The translations under genes were made by a program, and so were the position numbers. The notes under the pieces were generated by a model. The model searched no databases and was not told the origin of the DNA. It was given only the letters and a program-made list of their open reading frames with translations. Shown here piece after piece: positions 62,854 to 64,000 of a DNA stretch of 64,000 bases. Positions within the stretch are counted from its first letter, which is position 1. Every line of letters starts with the position of its first letter. The stretch lies in NCBI RefSeq assembly GCF_014235185.1, contig NZ_CP060131.1, forward strand, positions 317,501-381,500, given 5' to 3'. Source of the DNA: Pseudonocardia petroleophila (GTDB taxonomy: Bacteria > Actinomycetota > Actinomycetes > Mycobacteriales > Pseudonocardiaceae).

Positions 62854-63860
62854 CCGGGATGGACATCGGACTGGTCCTGCAGACCGACCCGCCCGCGCGC
62901 GCGGTCGTCGACCTGATGGTGCGCGCGGAGGGGCTGGGGTTCAGCCACGGCTGGACGTTCGACTCGCACGTGCTCTGGCAGGAGCCCTACGTCCTGTACC
63001 CGCAGATCCTGGCGCGGACCTCGCGGCTGGTCGTCGGGCCGATGGTGACGAACCCGGCCACCCGCGACTGGACGGTCCTCGCCTCGATGCACGCCACGCT
63101 CGACGAGCAGTTCGGGCACCGGACGGTCTGCGGCATCGGACGCGGCGACTCGGCGGTGCGCGTGCAGGGTCGCCCACCGACGACGCTGGCCCGGCTCGAG
63201 GAGTCGATGCACGTCATCCGGGAGCTGGCCGGGGGCCGGGCCGTCGACCTCGGGGGAACGCAGGTGCGGATCCCGTGGGTGGCCGAGGGGGTGCCGGAGC
63301 TGCCGGTGTGGATGGCCGGCTACGGCCCCAAGGCGCTCGACCTCGTCGGCCGCTGCGCCGACGGGTTCATCCTGCAGCTCGCCGACCCCTACCTCGTCGA
63401 GTGGACGGTGAAGACCGTGCGCGCGGCCGCGGAGGCGGCCGGCCGCGACCCGGCGTCGATCACGATCTGCGTGGCCGCGCCCGCCTACGTCTCCGACGAC
63501 GTCGGGCACGCGCGGGACCAGTGCCGCTGGTTCGGCGGGATGGTCGGCAACCACGTCGCCGACCTGGTGACGCGCTACGGCGCCGGGTCGTCGGTGGTCC
63601 CGTCGGCGCTCACCGGCTACATCAAGGACCGCGACGGCTACGACTACTCCCACCACGGCCGCGCGGGCAACGCGTCGACCACCTTCGTGCCCGACGAGGT
63701 CGTCGACCGGTTCTGCCTGCTCGGCCCGGCGTCCGCGCACCGGGAGCGGCTCGCCGAGCTGCGCGGTCTCGGCGTCGACCAGTTCGCGGTCTACGCCATG
63801 CACGACGGCCGGGAGGCCACGATCGAGGCGTACGGGGAGTCGGTGATCCCGGCGCTGTGA
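62850..63860 (+). CDS. LLM-class F420-dependent oxidoreductase of the pyrimidine operon
   Basis: A 336-residue luciferase-like TIM-barrel enzyme: MVRAEGLGFSHGWTFDSHVLW near 23-43, RLVVGPMVTNPATRDWTV, VCGIGRGDSAVRVQGRPP and PVWMAGYGPKALDLVGR match F420-dependent relatives (TIGR03842-like by my recollection). It is coupled to dihydropyrimidinase by GTGA, so it probably belongs to the same pathway, perhaps reducing the pyrimidine ring or a related N-heterocycle. GTG at 62850 is used; ATG at 62859 is equally possible. Confidence 0.87.
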   Translation: MTGMDIGLVLQTDPPARAVVDLMVRAEGLGFSHGWTFDSHVLWQEPYVLYPQILARTSRLVVGPMVTNPATRDWTVLASMHATLDEQFGHRTVCGIGRGDSAVRVQGRPPTTLARLEESMHVIRELAGGRAVDLGGTQVRIPWVAEGVPELPVWMAGYGPKALDLVGRCADGFILQLADPYLVEWTVKTVRAAAEAAGRDPASITICVAAPAYVSDDVGHARDQCRWFGGMVGNHVADLVTRYGAGSSVVPSALTGYIKDRDGYDYSHHGRAGNASTTFVPDEVVDRFCLLGPASAHRERLAELRGLGVDQFAVYAMHDGREATIEAYGESVIPAL

Positions 63861-63910
63861 TCCGCACGGCGCTGTGACCGGGGCGGCGCCGTGATCGGTA
63901 CGGTCGCGGC

Positions 63911-64000
63911 GTGGCCGACGTGATCGACGTCCTGTTCGGGTGCGTGCGGGTCGAGGTCGGCTCCGGGCACGTCGAGGTGTCGGGTCACGCGCTGCCGCCC
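63911..64000 (+). CDS. Start of an unidentified gene, cut by the window edge
   Basis: GTG at 63911 opens a frame that runs to the edge (30 codons: MADVIDVLFGCVRVEVGSGH and on). A TACGGT -10-like element lies about eight bases upstream (63898-63903), consistent with a leaderless mRNA. Codon use looks actinobacterial (G or C at most third positions). Too short to identify. Confidence 0.4.
   Translation, partial: MADVIDVLFGCVRVEVGSGHVEVSGHALPP

Overview
The window is one block of very GC-rich (about 75% by eye) actinobacterial chromosome. A Pseudonocardia-like member of the Pseudonocardiales is the best guess. Pointers are two DUF222/HNH (13E12-type) paralogues, an F420-type luciferase-like oxidoreductase, an MshC-like ligase (mycothiol family), a resuscitation-promoting-factor-like secreted protein, XRE-DUF5753 and DUF574 proteins, and pervasive GTGA/ATGA gene overlaps. 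I saw no rRNA, tRNA, CRISPR array or complete insertion sequence.

Layout. 1-2230: two overlapping dynamin-like GTPases on the minus strand. 2512-4407: a 13E12-type HNH gene and a YjbR-like gene. 4432-16319: a complete L-arabinose locus on the plus strand (LacI regulator, araB, araD, araA, four-gene YtfQ/R/T/YjfF-type sugar ABC importer, second LacI regulator, aldose epimerase), with four near-identical LacI-type operators in front of araB and of the importer. 16333-26360: a ten-gene glycan or glycolipid-like cluster, three glycosyltransferases leftward and seven genes rightward (WcbI-like protein, glycosyltransferases, an acyl-CoA-dehydrogenase-like protein, a PIG-L deacetylase fused to a methyltransferase). 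26411-33244: a TPP enzyme, an XRE regulator, an SDR, an MshC/CysS-like ligase, a small zinc-ribbon membrane protein, an ABC1/UbiB kinase and an Rpf-like protein.

33529-42171: a leftward acyl-CoA operon (AMP-ligase, enoyl-CoA hydratase, acetoacetyl-CoA-synthetase-like ligase, 3-hydroxyacyl-CoA dehydrogenase, amidohydrolase) divergent from a MarR gene with a perfect palindrome between them, then a PaaX-family regulator and an MHS transporter. The gene set resembles a non-oxidative side-chain shortening pathway. A family of 46-bp palindromic elements is scattered here, and two copies lie inside the two ends of one coding sequence. 42185-43548: second copy of the HNH gene with the same promoter. 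43729-50074: SIMPL lipoprotein, YibE/F membrane protein, class II aldolase, XRE-DUF5753 regulator, DUF574 methyltransferase and a membrane-anchored sulfite-oxidase-family molybdoenzyme.

50061-56699: a seven-gene leftward operon led by a Fur/Zur-type box. It encodes a methyltransferase, an SbnA/CysK-like PLP enzyme, a DUF364-type chelation-domain protein, a FecB-like lipoprotein, a FecCD-like permease, an MFS exporter and an ATPase. This reads as a small, possibly undescribed metallophore make-export-import system and is my main candidate for a new system. 56761-59168: DedA-family protein, secreted-repeat lipoprotein, Cys-rich mini-protein and a luciferase-like oxidoreductase. 59349-63860: a reductive pyrimidine or hydantoin degradation operon (amidohydrolase of the nitrilase family, class III aminotransferase, dihydropyrimidinase, F420-type oxidoreductase). 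63911-64000: the probable start of a further gene.
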